Source: Pseudomonas mangiferae
Lineage (GTDB): Bacteria; Pseudomonadota; Gammaproteobacteria; Pseudomonadales; Pseudomonadaceae
NCBI RefSeq assembly: GCF_007109405.1
Contig: NZ_VJOY01000003.1
Coordinates: 124,001 to 188,000, forward strand
DNA length: 64,000 nucleotides
Direction of reading: 5' to 3'
Below the pieces are notes generated by a model. That model was not told the origin of the DNA. It ran no database searches and was given only the letters and a program-made list of their open reading frames with translations. The stretch's first letter is position 1; each line of letters opens with the position of its first letter. A program made the translations under genes and the position numbers. This document shows, in pieces, positions 8,069-17,047 of the stretch.

Positions 8069-8145
8069 AGGGGCAAGTCCTTGGCGGGAGCGACGAAACG
8101 GTCGACCGGGGCCCGGCGACTTTAGTTCAGGCCGATCGCCACGCC

Positions 8146-10218
8146 TCAGAACGTCGCCTTGACCCCTGCGTACAGGGCGCGGCCGGGGCCCGGCTCATAG
8201 TAGCGACGGCTGGCGTCGTTGATCCGCAGGTTGTCCACATAGCGCCGGTCCAGCAGGTTATCGAGGCCCAGGTAGAGTTCCAGCACCTGGCCGCCCAGGC
8301 GCAGGCGCTGGCCGATGCGCAGGTTGAACAGCGCGTAGCCACCGACCCGCGCCTGGTTGCCGTCGTCGGCGTAGAGGCGGTCCACGGCGGTCATGTTGAG
8401 GCGCACGTAGCCGTCGCCGCGCTGGTACCCCAGTTCGGTGAACAGGGTCTGCCGGGGAATCCCCGCCGGGGCATTGCCGGCGTAGTCGGCGCCCGCCACC
8501 CGGTAGCGCTGGAAGCGGTAGTCGTTGTAGGCGTAGGCCGCCGCCAGGTGCCAGCCTTCGGCGAACAGCCAGTCGGCGGCCAGCTCCACCCCGTCGCGGC
8601 GGGACGCGCCGGCGTTGCGGTAAAAGTTTCGCCCTGGCTGGTCGGGCAGGCTGTAGGGCACCAGTTCGTCCTCCAGGCGCAGGCTGTAGAGGGCGGCTTC
8701 GTAGCGCAGGGTCGGCCACTCGCCCTTCAGGCCGATCTCCCGGTTCAGCGCCCGCGCCGGCTCCAGGCCCGGGTTGAAGCCGCCACCGGCGGGGTTGGCC
8801 AGCTCGTTCACCGTGGGCGTCTCGAACGAGGTGCCGAGGCGGCCATACAGCCGCTGGTGCGCGTCGAGGCGGTAGCTGAGGCCACTGCTGTAGCTCCAGT
8901 GCTCCAGATGACGCGCGCCGCCGTCGTCACCATCGCCGGGGAACCGGTCGTCCACCGCCAGCCGGATCCGGTCGTAGCGACCGCCGAGGCTGAGCAGCCA
9001 GCGCTCGCCCAGGGCGATCTGGTCCTCCAGAAACACCCCGGTGCTGGCGGCCCGCTCATCCTGGCGCAGGGTGGTGGCGCCCCGCGCGCCCTGCAGGTTG
9101 TCGTAGCGGCGACGGTCGTCCAGCTGCTGCTCCAGGTCCATCCCCGCGGTGAGCTTCTGGGGCAGGCCGAGGGCCTCGAAGCGGTGGCTGTACTGGCCAC
9201 CGACGCCGGCGAAGGTGCGCTCGAAGGCGCCCTGCCCGCCGGCGGCGAAGGCCAGGCGGTTGGCGAAATCGCGGCGCCCCAGGTAACCGTGCAACTGGTA
9301 GTCGTCGCGGCCCGGCCCATTCCCGTCCCAGGTCAGTGCCAGGCGCTGCTGGCGGATCTGCTCGTCGGCGTCGAAGCGCAGGCTGTTGGGCGCCGCCTGG
9401 CGGCGGTCAGCATGGATCTGGGCGGCGGTCAGCCCGCCGGGGTCTTCGGCGCGGTTGTCGATGGCATTGAAGGTCAGGCCCAGGGTGCCGGCATCGGCGT
9501 ACCAGCCCAGCTTGCCGGTGAGGCTGTTGGTTTCCGCGCGGTCGTGGTGGCGGTAGCCGTCCAGGGCGGTGGCGTTGAAGGCCAGGAGGCCCGCCAGCTG
9601 GCCCTCGCCGGCGCTCGCCTCGCCGCGCAGGCGCCGGTAACCCAGGCCACCGGCGCTGGCGTCCAGTTCGGCGCGGGGGGTGAAGGAGGGCTCGCGGGTA
9701 CGGACCGACAGCACCCCGCCAGCGGCGTTGCCGTACAGGGTCGAGGCCGGCCCGCGGATCACCTCGACGCCTTCCACCAGGCCCAGGTCCAGCCCGTCCA
9801 GTTCGGTCTGGCCGTCCGGCATGGTCAGCGGGGCGCCGTCCACCCGCACTCGCACGCCCCGCACGCCGAAGTTGGCGCGGGCGCCGAAGCCACGGATCGA
9901 CAGGCGCATGCCCTGGGCGAAGTTGTAGCGGTCCTGGGTGAACACCCCGGGGATCGGCGCCAGCAGGCGGTCGAGGGTCAGGTTCTGCTCGCCAGCCGCA
10001 TCCGCCTCGTCCACCCGGCCGACCGCCAGCGGGTCGTCCAGCCAGGCGCTCGGGCCGCGGGTGGAGGTGATCACCAGGGGTTTCAGCACCTCCGTAGACG
10101 CGGCGGTAGGCACGGCAGCCGGCTCGGCCGCGGCCGCCGCGCCTGGCCCCGCCAGCCAGCCGCAGCCCAGCAGGCCGATCCAGGCGGGGACGGGGTGGCG
10201 CTTCCGTTTCGGGCTCAT
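8146..10218 (-). CDS. pqqU: TonB-dependent receptor of the PqqU/YncD type (probable PQQ uptake)
   Basis: A 690-residue outer-membrane receptor. The start is ATG 10218 with AAGGA six bases upstream; the frame stays open further but would run into the neighbouring hydrolase gene. A signal peptide of about 35 residues precedes a plug domain with LSIRGFGAR, VDGAPLTMPDGQ and EVIRGPASTLYGNAAGG, then a 22-strand barrel ending in phenylalanine. Several segments match my memory of E. coli YncD, now PqqU: NFAQ-LSIRGFG, the AEDPGGLT stretch, FETPTVNEL and RYYEPGPGR. PqqU imports pyrroloquinoline quinone. The adjacent downstream quinoprotein gene supports this ligand. A siderophore receptor is the alternative, but the plug motifs argue against it. 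Confidence 0.78.
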   Translation of the reverse strand: MSPKRKRHPVPAWIGLLGCGWLAGPGAAAAAEPAAVPTAASTEVLKPLVITSTRGPSAWLDDPLAVGRVDEADAAGEQNLTLDRLLAPIPGVFTQDRYNFAQGMRLSIRGFGARANFGVRGVRVRVDGAPLTMPDGQTELDGLDLGLVEGVEVIRGPASTLYGNAAGGVLSVRTREPSFTPRAELDASAGGLGYRRLRGEASAGEGQLAGLLAFNATALDGYRHHDRAETNSLTGKLGWYADAGTLGLTFNAIDNRAEDPGGLTAAQIHADRRQAAPNSLRFDADEQIRQQRLALTWDGNGPGRDDYQLHGYLGRRDFANRLAFAAGGQGAFERTFAGVGGQYSHRFEALGLPQKLTAGMDLEQQLDDRRRYDNLQGARGATTLRQDERAASTGVFLEDQIALGERWLLSLGGRYDRIRLAVDDRFPGDGDDGGARHLEHWSYSSGLSYRLDAHQRLYGRLGTSFETPTVNELANPAGGGFNPGLEPARALNREIGLKGEWPTLRYEAALYSLRLEDELVPYSLPDQPGRNFYRNAGASRRDGVELAADWLFAEGWHLAAAYAYNDYRFQRYRVAGADYAGNAPAGIPRQTLFTELGYQRGDGYVRLNMTAVDRLYADDGNQARVGGYALFNLRIGQRLRLGGQVLELYLGLDNLLDRRYVDNLRINDASRRYYEPGPGRALYAGVKATF

Positions 10219-10294
10219 CTGCAGTCCTTTCGAAGCGGACGGGCCGCCAGGGCGACAGAAGGTGCCACAGGGGGCGCGGCGGTGGAAGGCCTCT

Positions 10295-10918
10295 TCAGCC
10301 CGCCTGGCCCAGGGCACGGCGGTGGGAGGCGAGGATGCCGTCGCGTTCCGCCGGCTCGCCGCGGGCCACCCGCGCGCACCAGGTCTCGGTATCCAGCACC
10401 GCGGCGAAGCCGGTGTGCTGGACCACGGTGAACACCCGGTGGATTTCCTCGGCGCTGGCACGGCCGGCGGCGTTGGCGTAGGACAGCGCGCCGGTGGCGT
10501 CGGCCAGCAGTTCCACCGTCCAGCCTTCGTGATAGGCCTGGCGCACGGTGGAGTCGTCGCAGTTGTGGGTCATGTAGCCCACCACGCTGAGGGTGTCGAT
10601 GTCCCGGGCCCGCAGCCACTCGCCGAGGCCGGTGCCCGCCAGGGCGCTGGCCAGGCGCTTCTCTACCCGCAGGTCATGGGGCCGGGCGGCCACCTCCGGG
10701 TGCAGCGCGGCCATCTCGCTGCCGCGGGCGAACACCGCGGCGTCCTCGGCCTGGATGTGTTGCAGCACTACCACGGGGATGCCGGCGGCCTGGGCGGCAT
10801 CCATGGCCCGCAGGATGTTGGGGAGCGACACACGGACATCGGGATACTCGATGCGCAGGTTGCCGGTGAAGTATTCGTTCTGGACGTCGATGACCAGCAG
10901 AGCACGGCGAATGGACAT
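10295..10918 (-). CDS. Isochorismatase-family cysteine hydrolase
   Basis: A 207-residue cytoplasmic cysteine hydrolase. The catalytic triad is visible: D11 in LLVIDVQNEYF, K87 in RVEKR and C120 in VVGYMTHNC. A non-proline residue replaces the cis-peptide valine motif sometimes seen before the cysteine. Family members hydrolyse isochorismate, nicotinamide, N-carbamoyl amides or related substrates, and this sequence does not allow a choice. The start is ATG 10918; an upstream in-frame ATG at 10996 would add 26 residues with no family similarity and would lie in the divergent promoter. It is transcribed away from an AraC/GlxA-type regulator gene 122 nt away, which probably controls it. Confidence 0.82.
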   Translation of the reverse strand: MSIRRALLVIDVQNEYFTGNLRIEYPDVRVSLPNILRAMDAAQAAGIPVVVLQHIQAEDAAVFARGSEMAALHPEVAARPHDLRVEKRLASALAGTGLGEWLRARDIDTLSVVGYMTHNCDDSTVRQAYHEGWTVELLADATGALSYANAAGRASAEEIHRVFTVVQHTGFAAVLDTETWCARVARGEPAERDGILASHRRALGQAG

Positions 10919-11040
10919 GGCGTGGACCTCGGTTGCATTGGAAGGGAGGCCAGTGTCGGCGACGGCCCGTCCGGCGGCGAGTGGCCCGTTTGCCATTTAC
11001 CGCTATGATCGGGCCACCCTTTATCCGTACCGGATTCGCC

Positions 11041-11991
11041 ATGTCCCCGCCCCATGTCGCCGTGGTCGCCTTCGACCGCATCAGCCCGTTCCACCTGTCG
11101 GTACCCTGCCTGGTGTTCGGCGAGCGCCGGCCCGGCGTGCCGCCCTACCGGCTCAGCGTATGCAGCGCCGAGGGGCCGCGGTTGCACACCGATGCTGGCT
11201 TCGCCCTGCTGGTGGAACATGACCTGCGGGTGCTGGAGGAGGCGCAGACGGTGATCGTGCCCAGTTGGCGCGACCCCCTGGAGCCGGCACCGCCAGCGCT
11301 GCTGGAGGCCCTGCGCGCCGCCCATGCCCGGGGCGCGCGCCTGGTGGGGCTGTGCCTGGGCGCCTTCGTGCTGGCGGAGGCCGGGCTGCTGGAGGGCCGC
11401 CGCGCCACCACCCACTGGGCCTGTGTCCAGGCGTTCGCCACGCGCTTCCCCGGAGTGCAGCTGGACGCCGACGTGCTCTACGTGGAGGACGGCCCGCTGC
11501 TGACCTCGGCCGGCACGGTGGCGGGAATCGACTGCTGCCTGCACCTGCTGCGCCAGGAATGCGGCGCGGAGGTGGCGAACCGGGTGGCCCGGCGCCTGGT
11601 GGTGCCGCCCCACCGCCAGGGCGGGCAGGCGCAATTCATCGAGCAACCGCTGCCCGCCGACACCCGCGACGATCGCCTGGCCGGGCTGCTGGACCAGGTG
11701 CGCGGGTGCCTGGACCAGCCCCACAGCCTGGACAGCCTGGCGACCCGGGCGCTGATGAGCCGGCGTACCTTCACCCGGCGCTTTCGCCGCCTCACCGGCG
11801 GCACCGTGGGCGCCTGGCTGCTGGCCGAGCGCCTGGCCCTCAGCCAGCGGCTGCTGGAGCGCACCGACCGCTCGGTGGAGGCCATCGCCGCCCTGGCCGG
11901 GTTCGGCTCGCCGGTGTCCCTGCGGCAGCATTTCGCCCGCGCCTTCGGGGTCTCCCCCAGTGCCTACCGGCAGACCTTTCAGGGCAGCTGA
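11041..11991 (+). CDS. GlxA-type AraC-family transcriptional regulator
   Basis: A 316-residue regulator with two domains. The N-terminal part (about 1-190) is a DJ-1/PfpI-like amidase-fold domain, with GLCLGAFVLAEAGLL at the usual nucleophile-elbow position (a cysteine is present). The C-terminal part (about 215-316) is an AraC helix-turn-helix pair: SLDSLATRALMSRRTFTRRF for the first and the FGSPVSLRQHFARAFGVSP stretch for the second. ATG 11041 is chosen because the family similarity begins there. It is divergent from the cysteine hydrolase gene, a common arrangement in which GlxA-like proteins activate amide or nicotinamide catabolism. Its 3' end overlaps the next LysR gene by 13 nt, tail to tail. 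Confidence 0.85.
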   Translation: MSPPHVAVVAFDRISPFHLSVPCLVFGERRPGVPPYRLSVCSAEGPRLHTDAGFALLVEHDLRVLEEAQTVIVPSWRDPLEPAPPALLEALRAAHARGARLVGLCLGAFVLAEAGLLEGRRATTHWACVQAFATRFPGVQLDADVLYVEDGPLLTSAGTVAGIDCCLHLLRQECGAEVANRVARRLVVPPHRQGGQAQFIEQPLPADTRDDRLAGLLDQVRGCLDQPHSLDSLATRALMSRRTFTRRFRRLTGGTVGAWLLAERLALSQRLLERTDRSVEAIAALAGFGSPVSLRQHFARAFGVSPSAYRQTFQGS

Positions 11992-12848
11992 AGCCGCTCC
12001 CGCAGCCCGTCGCTCCAGGCCCGCAGGTTGGCGCCGGCCATGCCCTTGCGCCACATCAGCCAAGTGGTGGCCTGGCCGAAGGGCGCAGCCAGGGGGTGTA
12101 CCGAGACCGCGTCCCGCGCCGGCAAGCTGTCGAGCATCGAGCGCGGCATCAGCGCCACCCCGCCGCCGGCGATCACGCAGGCCAGCATGCTGTGGTAGGA
12201 CTCGATCTCCATCACCGGCCCCAGGGTGGCGCGCTGGGCGGCGAACCAGTTCTCCAGGCGTCGCCGGTAGGAGCAACGCGGGCGGAAGGTGAACAGCGGC
12301 TGCCCGGCCACGTCCCGCGCCGACCGCACCGGCGCGTGGCCAGCCTCGGTGATCAGCAGCAGTTCCTCGTCGAACAGCGCGATGCCCTCCAGTTCGCTGG
12401 ACACCTCGGGACCGTCCACCAGGGCGGCGTCCAGGCGACCGGCCAGGAGCCCGTCCACCAGCTCGCCGCTGGGCAGGGTGTGCACCTGCAGGTTCACCGC
12501 CGGGTAGCGGCGGTGGTAGTGGGCGAGCATCGCCGGCAGGTGGATCGCCGCGGTGCTGTGCATGGAACCGATGACGAAGGTGCCGGCCGGCTCGCCGCCC
12601 TTGAGGGCCGCCTCCGCTTCGTCCTGCAGGGCGAACAGGCGGCTGGCATAGTCCTGCAGCACCTTGCCGGCGGGAGACAGCTGCAGGCGCTGGCGCTCCC
12701 GGAGGAACAGCGCCACCCCCAGCCGTTCCTCCAGTTGGCGCAGGCGAGTCGACAGGTTGGACGGCACGCGATTAAGGCGCAGCGCCGCCTTGGCGATGGA
12801 GCCTTCCTCGGCAACCGCCTGGAAGATCCGCAACTGACTGAATTCCAC
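11979..12848 (-). CDS. LysR family transcriptional regulator
   Basis: A 289-residue LysR regulator. The N-terminal winged helix (FSQLRIFQAVAEEGSIAKAA, then RVPSNLSTRLRQLEE) is followed by a substrate-binding domain with conserved segments such as GSMHSTAAIHLP and SYHSMLACVIAGGGVALMP. It is related to regulators that sit next to YbfB-type MFS transporter genes, and it is divergent from exactly such a gene 105 nt away. It very likely controls that exporter and itself. The intergenic region contains two nested inverted repeats. The effector is unknown. Its end overlaps the AraC-family gene tail to tail. Confidence 0.85.
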   Translation of the reverse strand: MEFSQLRIFQAVAEEGSIAKAALRLNRVPSNLSTRLRQLEERLGVALFLRERQRLQLSPAGKVLQDYASRLFALQDEAEAALKGGEPAGTFVIGSMHSTAAIHLPAMLAHYHRRYPAVNLQVHTLPSGELVDGLLAGRLDAALVDGPEVSSELEGIALFDEELLLITEAGHAPVRSARDVAGQPLFTFRPRCSYRRRLENWFAAQRATLGPVMEIESYHSMLACVIAGGGVALMPRSMLDSLPARDAVSVHPLAAPFGQATTWLMWRKGMAGANLRAWSDGLRERLQLP

Positions 12849-12868
12849 GGCTTCACCCTTCTCTAAAA

Positions 12869-12897
12869 CCGAACGAGTCGTTCTTTATTATTCGGTA
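12869..12897. promoter_or_regulatory. Candidate LysR operator between regulator and MFS gene
   Basis: Two nested dyads lie in the short AT-rich intergenic region: a perfect palindrome GAACGAGTCGTTC with a central G (12872-12884; its outer G shared with the next repeat), and ACCGAA (12869-12874) paired with TTCGGT (12892-12897). The arms are 23 nt centre to centre, typical for LysR sites. The AT-rich TTTATTATT between them is the likely promoter core of the regulator. Confidence 0.45.
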
Positions 12898-12953
12898 TTG
12901 AAGAACGGTGCAAGCCCTTACGGTAATGGACGACCCCCTTCCCCGGAGCCGCC

Positions 12954-14117
12954 ATGTCCCCCCTCGTCACCGTGCTGGCCAGCCTGCTGGCGCTGATCGT
13001 CGCCATGGGCGTCGGCCGTTTCAGCCTCACCCCGCAATTGCCGCTGCTGCTCAGCGAAGGCCAGTTCGACCTGACCGCCGCCGGCCTGGTGGCCGCCGCC
13101 AACTACCTGGGCTACCTGGTGGGGGCATTCGACGCCCTGCGCGCCGGCCAGGCCCGCTGGCGCCTGGTGGGCGGCCTGTGGGGCTGCGTGGCGCTGACCG
13201 TCCTCTCCGCCTGGGCCCACGGCCCCTGGGAACACGGCGCCCTGCGCTTCGCCGCCGGCGTGACGAGCGCCTGGACCTTCGTGCTGGTCAGCGCCGCCAG
13301 CCAGCGGGTCGCCCTGCAGGCGGGGATGCAGCGCCTGGGCGGGCTGGTGTTCGCCGGGCCGAGCCTGGGGATGCTGCTCACCGGCCTGATCGCCCTCGCC
13401 AGCAACCTGTACGGCCAGGGGTCGTCGGTGCTCTGGCTGTTGTACGGCGGCCTCGGCCTGGCCCTGGCGCTGCTGGCGGCGCCCGCCCTGCCGGCGCCGG
13501 TGACCCACCCGCTGCCGGCGACCCGGCGCGGCCCGGCGGTCCGCGGCCTCTACCCGCTGCTGGCGTCCTACACCCTGGTGGGCCTGGGCTACGTGATCCC
13601 CGCCACCTTCCTCTCGCAACTGGCCAGTTCGCGCTTCCATGGCTCCTGGCTGGCCGACCTGTTCTGGCCCGGCTACGGGCTGATGACCACCCTTGGCGTG
13701 GTGCTGGCCTGCCTCTGGCACCCGACGCCGGACGGCACCCGCCGCTGGCTGGTGCGGACCCTCTGGCTGCAGGCCCTGGGCGCCCTCGCCTGCCTGCTGC
13801 CGGGCGCCACCGGGCTGGTGCTGGGGGTGCTGCTGTGCGGCACGCCTTACCTGGCCAGCATGGTGCTGACCATCCGCCACGCCCACGGGCTGGACCCGAT
13901 GGGCCATGGGCGCAACATCGGCCTGCTCACCGTGGGTTTCGCCGCCGGGCAGCTGGGCGGTCCGCTGCTGGCGGCTCTGAGCAGCTATTTGGTGGGTGGC
14001 CTCAGCCTGGCCCTGGCAGGGGCCGGCGTCGCCTTCGTGGCGGCCGGCCTGCTGATTCCCGCCCCTGCGTCGCGGCCGGCGGCGGCCGCCCCGGACACGG
14101 TGGGCGAAGGCGCCTGA
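12954..14117 (+). CDS. YbfB/YjiJ family MFS transporter
   Basis: A 387-residue membrane protein with about 12 helices, opening with the YbfB/YjiJ (DUF1228) signature: a first helix, then GVGRFSLTPQLPLLL, then an ANYLGYLVGA segment. Such transporters are putative exporters or importers of unknown small molecules. The ATG at 12954 is preceded by CCGGAGCCGCC, a weak ribosome-binding site (GGAG). It is divergent from a LysR gene that probably controls it. It ends 55 nt before the convergent aceK stop codon. Nothing in the sequence is degenerate. Confidence 0.85.
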   Translation: MSPLVTVLASLLALIVAMGVGRFSLTPQLPLLLSEGQFDLTAAGLVAAANYLGYLVGAFDALRAGQARWRLVGGLWGCVALTVLSAWAHGPWEHGALRFAAGVTSAWTFVLVSAASQRVALQAGMQRLGGLVFAGPSLGMLLTGLIALASNLYGQGSSVLWLLYGGLGLALALLAAPALPAPVTHPLPATRRGPAVRGLYPLLASYTLVGLGYVIPATFLSQLASSRFHGSWLADLFWPGYGLMTTLGVVLACLWHPTPDGTRRWLVRTLWLQALGALACLLPGATGLVLGVLLCGTPYLASMVLTIRHAHGLDPMGHGRNIGLLTVGFAAGQLGGPLLAALSSYLVGGLSLALAGAGVAFVAAGLLIPAPASRPAAAAPDTVGEGA

Positions 14118-14122
14118 CGGCT

Positions 14123-14159
14123 GCCCGGCGCCCCGCCATAGTCGCGCCAGGTGCCGGGC
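14123..14159. terminator. Hairpin between convergent MFS and aceK genes
   Basis: GCCCGGC (14123-14129) pairs with GCCGGGC (14153-14159) across a 23-nt loop in the short convergent gap. It could end transcription from either side, but there is no T-run. Confidence 0.3.
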
Positions 14160-14172
14160 CTGGGCGGCGGGC

Positions 14173-15903
14173 CTAGAGGACTTCCGGGCGATCCTTGCGC
14201 CGGTAGGGGAACACGTCGATCACCTTGCCCTCGCGGATCGCCGTCTGCAGGCTCTGCCAGTAGGCGGCGTCGTACAGTTCGCCGTGCAGCTCGCGGAACA
14301 GCGTGCGCTGGCCGACGTCGGCGAACAGGAAGCGCGGGAATTCCTCGGGGAACACATCGTTGGGCGCCACCGAATACCAGGGCTCGGAGGCCATCTCGTC
14401 CTCCGGGTAGCGGGGCGCCGGGATGTAGCGGAAGTTCACCTCGGTGAGGAAGCTGATCTCGTCGTAGTCGTAGAACACCACGCGGCCATGGCGGGTGACG
14501 CCGAAGTTCTTCAGCAGCATGTCGCCGGGGAAGATGTTCGCCGCCGCCAGCTGCTTGATGGCCAGGCCATAGTCCTCCAGGGCATCGTGGACCTGGGCGT
14601 CGGTGGAGGCGTTCTCCAGGTACAGGTTGAGGGGCGTCATGCGTCGCTCGGTCCAGCAGTGGCGGATCAGCACCTTGTCGCCCTCCACCGCCACCGTCGA
14701 CGGCGCCACTTCCAGCAGCTCGGCCAGGCAGTCGGGGTCGAACTTGTTCAGCGGGAAGCGGAAGTCGGAGAACTCCTGGGTATCCGCCATGCGTCCGACC
14801 CGATCGACCCGTTTCACCAGCCGGTACTTCTCGATGACCGTGGCATGGTCGACGTTCTTCGATGGCGAGAAGCGGTCCTTGATGATCTTGAAGACGGTGT
14901 TGAAGCCCGGCAGGGTGAACACGCTCATCACCATGCCGCGTACCCCCGGCGCCATGATGAAGCGGTCGTCGGTGTTGGCCAGGTGATTGATCAGCGACCG
15001 GTAGAACTCCGACTTGCCGTGCTTGTAGAAACCGATGGAGGTGTACAGCTCGGCGACGTGCTTGCCGGGCAGGATGCGCTTGAGGAAGGCGACGAATTCC
15101 GCCGGAATCGCCACGTCCACCATGAAGTAGGAGCGGGTGAAGGAGAAGATGATGGAGACGTCCGCCTCGTCGGTGATCAGCCCGTCCACCTGCACGCCGA
15201 GCCCCTCGTGGTGCAGCAGCGGGATCGCCAGAGGCCACTGCTCGTCCAAGGTGTAGATGCGCCCCACCAGGTAGGCGCCCTTGTTGCGGTAGAGGGTCGA
15301 GGAAAACAGCTCGATGGTCAGCGCCGGGTCCTTGCATACCCAGTCCGGCAGGTTGTCCCGCAATTGGGCTTCCAGGCGCGCCAGGTCCCGCGGCAGGTCG
15401 TCGTAGGGGCAGCCGAAACGGTAGTCCTCGAAGATCGCCGCCAGGGCCGTCAGCAGGTCGCCGTCGGGCCGATAGTTTCGGGTCTGGGGCATCCGCTCGT
15501 GGGCGCGCAGGGACGGCCGGGTGGTGTGGATGAACATGCAGCCGTCGCTGATCAGGTCGTGGCTGAACAGGGCGCAGAAGATCGAGTTGAACCAGGTCTC
15601 CGCCAGTTCGTCGTCGAAGCGCACGTCGATCAGGTTGATGTAGGCGCTCTTCACCAGCGGCCACAGGTGCACGTCCAGCAGCACCGGCTCGGGGAAGCTG
15701 TCCCGCAGCAAGTGGCCCACCTCCGCTACCTTCTCCTCGTAGAGCGCGATCCGCGCGGCGGCGGCGCGCTGGATCTCCTGCCACTGCGCCTGCTCGAAGC
15801 GGCTGCGGGCGCCATCGGTGATCTGGCGGAAGTGTTCGCGGTAGTCGTCGAACCCATCGAGGATCCGCCGGGCGATGTTCGCCGCCGGCCATTGTTGCGC
15901 CAT
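14173..15903 (-). CDS. aceK: Isocitrate dehydrogenase kinase/phosphatase
   Basis: A 576-residue AceK, close to the 578 residues of E. coli. It phosphorylates and dephosphorylates isocitrate dehydrogenase, controlling the split between the TCA cycle and the glyoxylate shunt. The regulatory N-terminal half contains YFMV- and FTRSYF-type segments. The kinase-like C-terminal half shows the [17 protein letters not shown] glycine-rich nucleotide loop, an invariant lysine in [13 protein letters not shown], and catalytic-loop/metal residues in [22 protein letters not shown]. It stands alone, not in an aceBAK operon, as is usual in Pseudomonas. No terminator is obvious beyond the short hairpin shared with the convergent MFS gene. 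Confidence 0.96.
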   Translation of the reverse strand: MAQQWPAANIARRILDGFDDYREHFRQITDGARSRFEQAQWQEIQRAAAARIALYEEKVAEVGHLLRDSFPEPVLLDVHLWPLVKSAYINLIDVRFDDELAETWFNSIFCALFSHDLISDGCMFIHTTRPSLRAHERMPQTRNYRPDGDLLTALAAIFEDYRFGCPYDDLPRDLARLEAQLRDNLPDWVCKDPALTIELFSSTLYRNKGAYLVGRIYTLDEQWPLAIPLLHHEGLGVQVDGLITDEADVSIIFSFTRSYFMVDVAIPAEFVAFLKRILPGKHVAELYTSIGFYKHGKSEFYRSLINHLANTDDRFIMAPGVRGMVMSVFTLPGFNTVFKIIKDRFSPSKNVDHATVIEKYRLVKRVDRVGRMADTQEFSDFRFPLNKFDPDCLAELLEVAPSTVAVEGDKVLIRHCWTERRMTPLNLYLENASTDAQVHDALEDYGLAIKQLAAANIFPGDMLLKNFGVTRHGRVVFYDYDEISFLTEVNFRYIPAPRYPEDEMASEPWYSVAPNDVFPEEFPRFLFADVGQRTLFRELHGELYDAAYWQSLQTAIREGKVIDVFPYRRKDRPEVL

Positions 15904-16328
15904 GGAAGGGGTACTCGCGTCAATCGGAGGGAATCGCGAGCTTAGCCACTCGTCGCCCGCAGGGAAAGGCAGGGGGCGTGGCTGCCGTCCTTTGCCGGGA
16001 ACTGGCTGCCTCTAGCGGAGGGTCGGGCGTCCAGTTCCCTGCCTCCAGCAGGGACGAAGAGCGGTAACCGCTCGGGCTGATGCCACGCGTTCCGGCGGGG
16101 CCGGGGCCGGTGACCGGACGCCGGCCTTTCCCACCCGCCGGCCTTCATCGCCTGAACCACTGCCATGCACCGCCTCCCGGCCAGACGCCTGCCCCGCAGG
16201 CCAACCCCTGCCGACGCACCGTCCTGACGGCAGGAAGCACGCGCCGGGGCCGCCGCTCGAATCGGAGTGAACCATCCCGACGAGCGGGCACTCATAGCCT
16301 CAGACCCCCCACCCCTAGGAGAACCACC
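15904..16328. other. Intergenic region with two inverted repeats
   Basis: This 425-nt divergent region upstream of aceK and the YqjD-like gene holds no ORF I can support. It contains a hairpin TCCCTGC-CTCCA-GCAGGGA at 16036-16054, and five bases further a 15-nt dyad GAGCGGTAACCGCTC (7-bp arms, one central base) at 16059-16073. The second resembles a dimeric-regulator operator. No convincing -35/-10 pair was found. Confidence 0.5.
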
Positions 16329-16652
16329 ATGGCTAACACGCCCTCCGTTGAAAACCAGAAGAAACAGGATGAACTGGTCGTCGAGTTCCAGACCCTGGTG
16401 CGTGATACCGAGAAGCTGCTGGAAAGCACCGCCGACCTGGCCGGCGAGCACGCCGACGAGCTGCGCCAGCAGGTCACCCAGAACCTGGACCGCGCCCGCG
16501 AAGCCCTGCGCACCGTCGAGGAGACCGTCCGCGAGCGTAGCAAGCAGGCCATCCAGACCACCGAAGAATACGTGCAGACCAATCCCTGGCAGGCCATCGG
16601 CGTGGCAGCGGGCGTCGGCTTCGTACTCGGTCTCCTGACCGCGCGGCGCTGA
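16329..16652 (+). CDS. YqjD/ElaB (DUF883) family ribosome- or membrane-associated protein
   Basis: A 107-residue protein: a long charged helical region (residues about 8-80, heptad-like, many glutamates and arginines) followed by the DUF883 C-terminal signature TNPWQAIGVAAGVGFVLGLL and a basic RR end. Family members (ElaB, YqjD, YgaM in E. coli) are stationary-phase proteins that bind ribosomes and anchor in the inner membrane by this C-terminal helix. A clear AGGAG lies upstream of the ATG. It is the first gene of a three-gene set with YqjE-like and YqjK-like genes, the same order as the E. coli yqjDEK group. Confidence 0.88.
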   Translation: MANTPSVENQKKQDELVVEFQTLVRDTEKLLESTADLAGEHADELRQQVTQNLDRAREALRTVEETVRERSKQAIQTTEEYVQTNPWQAIGVAAGVGFVLGLLTARR

Positions 16653-16654
16653 CC

Positions 16655-17047
16655 ATGACGCCGGGAATGGAAACCGGCCACCGGCCGGTCAGCCACGGCC
16701 CCTCGCCGCGCCGGTTGGGCGCGGCGGCCCTGGGCCTGCTGCATAGCCATCTCGAACTGCTCGGCATCGAACTGCAGGAACAGAAACAGCGCTCGCTCCA
16801 TCTCCTGTTGTTCGCAGGCCTCGCCCTGCTCTTCGCCCTGCTGCTGCTGCTGGGCGTTTCCACGCTGATCATGATCATCGTCTGGGATACCTACCGGCTG
16901 CAGGGCATCGTCGGGTTGTGCATCGTCTATTGCCTGGCGGCCGTTCTCTGCGGGCTTCGTCTGCGAGCCCAGCTGCGCGATGAATCCACCCCGTTCAGCG
17001 CCACCCTGGAGGAGCTGAAACGCGATCGGGAGCAACTATTGCCATGA
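16655..17047 (+). CDS. YqjE-like phage-holin-superfamily (DUF1469) membrane protein
   Basis: A 130-residue protein with two central transmembrane helices (about residues 48-72 and 78-100) flanked by charged helices. LGLLHSHLELLGIELQEQK before the first helix is typical of the YqjE/holin III superfamily. Despite the family name there is no phage context. The gene begins two bases after the YqjD-like stop and overlaps the next start codon by four bases (ATGA), so the three genes are translationally coupled. The role is unknown; it probably forms a membrane complex with its neighbours. Confidence 0.82.
   Translation: MTPGMETGHRPVSHGPSPRRLGAAALGLLHSHLELLGIELQEQKQRSLHLLLFAGLALLFALLLLLGVSTLIMIIVWDTYRLQGIVGLCIVYCLAAVLCGLRLRAQLRDESTPFSATLEELKRDREQLLP

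Noticed and set aside
10219-10461. N-terminal extension of the TonB receptor
   Set aside because: The frame stays open into the cysteine hydrolase gene, but the signal peptide and AAGGA site place the start at 10218.
16655-17047. Phage holin
   Set aside because: Family name only: the gene sits in a yqjD-yqjE-yqjK-like operon with no endolysin or phage gene nearby.
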